DNA from: Mesorhizobium loti
Lineage (GTDB): Bacteria; Pseudomonadota; Alphaproteobacteria; Rhizobiales; Rhizobiaceae
Reading direction: 5' to 3'
NCBI RefSeq assembly: GCF_003148495.1
Contig: NZ_QGGH01000002.1
Coordinates: 806,001-870,000 of the forward strand
DNA: 64,000 nt
Shown: piece by piece, positions 62,871 through 64,000 of the stretch
Layout: each line of letters begins with the position of its first letter
Position numbering within the stretch: the first letter of the stretch is position 1
Made by a program: the position numbers and the translations under genes
The notes under the pieces: model-generated
Told to the model about the DNA's origin: nothing
Databases searched by the model: none
Seen by the model: only the letters and a program-made list of their open reading frames with translations

Positions 62871-63089
62871 ATGCCGTCCCCTCGGATTGGTTCTGTTCCA
62901 ATGGAGTACGCAACCATGTTCCGTCTGCTTATCGCCGGCGCTTTGGCTTATGTCACATACCGCCTCACCAGGCAGATGATCGATGACGTGCCCGATACAG
63001 TCGACCCGCTGTTGCTGCCACCGTCGCAACATGATCGCGAAGCCTTGCGTCGGCAGTCAGCCGCGATTGGTGTCGATCCGCAACGCTAG
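62871..63089 (+). CDS. Small single-pass membrane protein
   Basis: Up to 72 residues with one hydrophobic helix (MFRLLIAGALAYVTYRLTRQMI) and a soluble, acidic/Pro-rich tail. GGGAGG lies 7 nt before ATG 62871; internal ATGs at 62901 and 62916 would remove most of the N-terminal tail and are plausible starts. Function unknown. Confidence 0.55.
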   Translation: MPSPRIGSVPMEYATMFRLLIAGALAYVTYRLTRQMIDDVPDTVDPLLLPPSQHDREALRRQSAAIGVDPQR

Positions 63090-63171
63090 GCGTGATCCCC
63101 CTCGGTCTGCGGGGGCTAAGTCTGCCTCGCATCGACGTTGCGAACAAAGCGGAAACGATGCTTGATGGGCG

Positions 63172-64000
63172 ATGAACCTCGCCACCGCTGATTCGACCTT
63201 TCGGGATCCGACCGTCCAGCCTGCCTATCTCGCCCGGCTGAACGATGCCCAGCGCCAGGCCGTCGAGCATGGCGACGGCAAGATAGCCGGTCCGCTGCTG
63301 GTCATTGCCGGCGCCGGTTCGGGCAAGACCAACACCTTGGCGCATCGCGTCGCTCATCTGATCGTCAAAGGGGCCGATCCGCGCCGCATCCTGCTGATGA
63401 CTTTTTCGCGCCGCGCCGCGGCCGAAATGGCCAGGCGCGTCGAGCGCATCGCCGGCGAAGTACTCGGCCGCGATGCCGCGGTGATCACCGATGCGCTGAC
63501 CTGGGCCGGCACCTTTCACGGCATCGGCGCGCGGCTGTTGCGCGACTATGCGCTGGAGATCGGCCTCGACCCTGCCTTCACCATCCATGACCGCGAGGAT
63601 TCCGCCGACCTGATGAATCTGGTCCGCCACGAGCTCGGCTTCTCGAAGACGGAAGCGCGTTTCCCCACCAAGGGCACCTGCCTTGCCATCTATTCGCGTG
63701 CCGTCAACGCGCAGGCGCCGCTTAACGAGGTGTTGGGGTCTGCCTTTCCCTGGTGCGCCGGTTGGGCGGAGCAGTTGAAGCAATTGTTCGCCGGTTATGT
63801 CGAGGCCAAGCAGGCGCAGAACGTGCTCGATTACGACGATTTGCTGCTCTACTGGGCGCAAATGGCAGCCGAGCCTGAAATAGCAGCGCATCTGGGTGGG
63901 CGCTTCGACCATGTGCTGGTCGATGAATACCAGGACACCAACCGTTTGCAGGCGTCGATCCTCATGGCGCTGAAACCCGACGGCGCCGGGCTGACGGTGG
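63172..64000 (+). CDS. UvrD/Rep-family ATP-dependent DNA helicase, N-terminal part
   Basis: The gene continues past the right edge; 276 codons are visible. ATG 63172 gives MNLATADSTF. Superfamily-1 motifs appear in order: Q-motif LNDAQRQAVEH, Walker A AGAGSGKTNTLAHR (motif I), LLMTFSRRAAAEM (Ia), GTFHGIGARLLR (Ib region) and the Walker B DHVLVDEYQDTNRLQ (motif II). Unwinds DNA in repair or replication-restart; which subfamily cannot be decided from the N-terminus. Confidence 0.92.
   Translation, partial: MNLATADSTFRDPTVQPAYLARLNDAQRQAVEHGDGKIAGPLLVIAGAGSGKTNTLAHRVAHLIVKGADPRRILLMTFSRRAAAEMARRVERIAGEVLGRDAAVITDALTWAGTFHGIGARLLRDYALEIGLDPAFTIHDREDSADLMNLVRHELGFSKTEARFPTKGTCLAIYSRAVNAQAPLNEVLGSAFPWCAGWAEQLKQLFAGYVEAKQAQNVLDYDDLLLYWAQMAAEPEIAAHLGGRFDHVLVDEYQDTNRLQASILMALKPDGAGLTV

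Overview
The window is a GC-rich stretch of a Rhizobiales chromosome, most likely Mesorhizobium or a close relative. This rests on gene order and family content: the fabD-fabG-acpP-fabF-mltG-yicC-gmk run, the lptF-lptG-lptD-surA-pdxA-rsmA run, a MucR/Ros-type regulator, an Omp25-like porin, DUF995 and DUF2934 proteins, CtrA-type sites, and two-palindrome intergenic elements like those scattered through rhizobial genomes. No search was run, so the genus is an inference. No rRNA, tRNA, insertion sequence, phage or CRISPR array was recognised.

Layout. 1-7.2 kb: fatty-acid synthesis, MltG, YicC and guanylate kinase on the plus strand. 7.2-15.2 kb: a minus-strand envelope operon (lptF, lptG, lptD, SurA-like chaperone, pdxA, rsmA, ASCH protein). 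15.5-17.6 kb: pepA-holC. 17.6-30.2 kb: an accessory surface-carbohydrate region with a GH26-like secreted hydrolase divergent from a cellulose-synthase-like GT2, an ArnC-type GT2 with a flippase-like protein and a GT39 enzyme, a UDP-xylose synthase plus GalE-like epimerase pair, two secreted DUF995 paralogues, and two small secreted paralogues under look-alike promoters. 30.9-39 kb: small operons and single genes (rlmJ, TetR with a DMT exporter, LysE, a winged-helix regulator, an Ala/Lys/Pro-rich histone-like protein, a GNAT with an apparent frameshift, a GST, a porin). 39.3-45.7 kb: housekeeping (pteridine-reductase-like SDR, uvrC, pgsA, moaD, moaE, ndk). 46-51.5 kb: a GST, DinB, a LysR / 2OG-oxygenase / exporter module and a MucR-type regulator. 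51.6-57.5 kb: ABC-F, a molybdopterin oxidoreductase, a YUCCA-like flavoprotein and an Lrp regulator. 57.8-62.3 kb: a catabolic operon (diaminopropionate ammonia-lyase, two M20 amidohydrolases, an arginase-family hydrolase). The window ends inside a UvrD-like helicase.

How the genes fit together. The carbohydrate region could form an envelope pentose or hexose decoration pathway: UXS and the epimerase make nucleotide pentoses, the ArnC-like GT2 loads a sugar on polyprenyl phosphate, the flippase-like protein may move it, and GT39 transfers it in the periplasm. Two full TTAA-N7-TTAA sites in front of the cellulose-synthase-like gene suggest cell-cycle (CtrA) input. The LysR / 2OG-oxygenase / DMT-exporter block and the diaminopropionate operon both look like amino-acid-derivative metabolism with unknown true substrates, and they are the best candidates for undescribed biochemistry.
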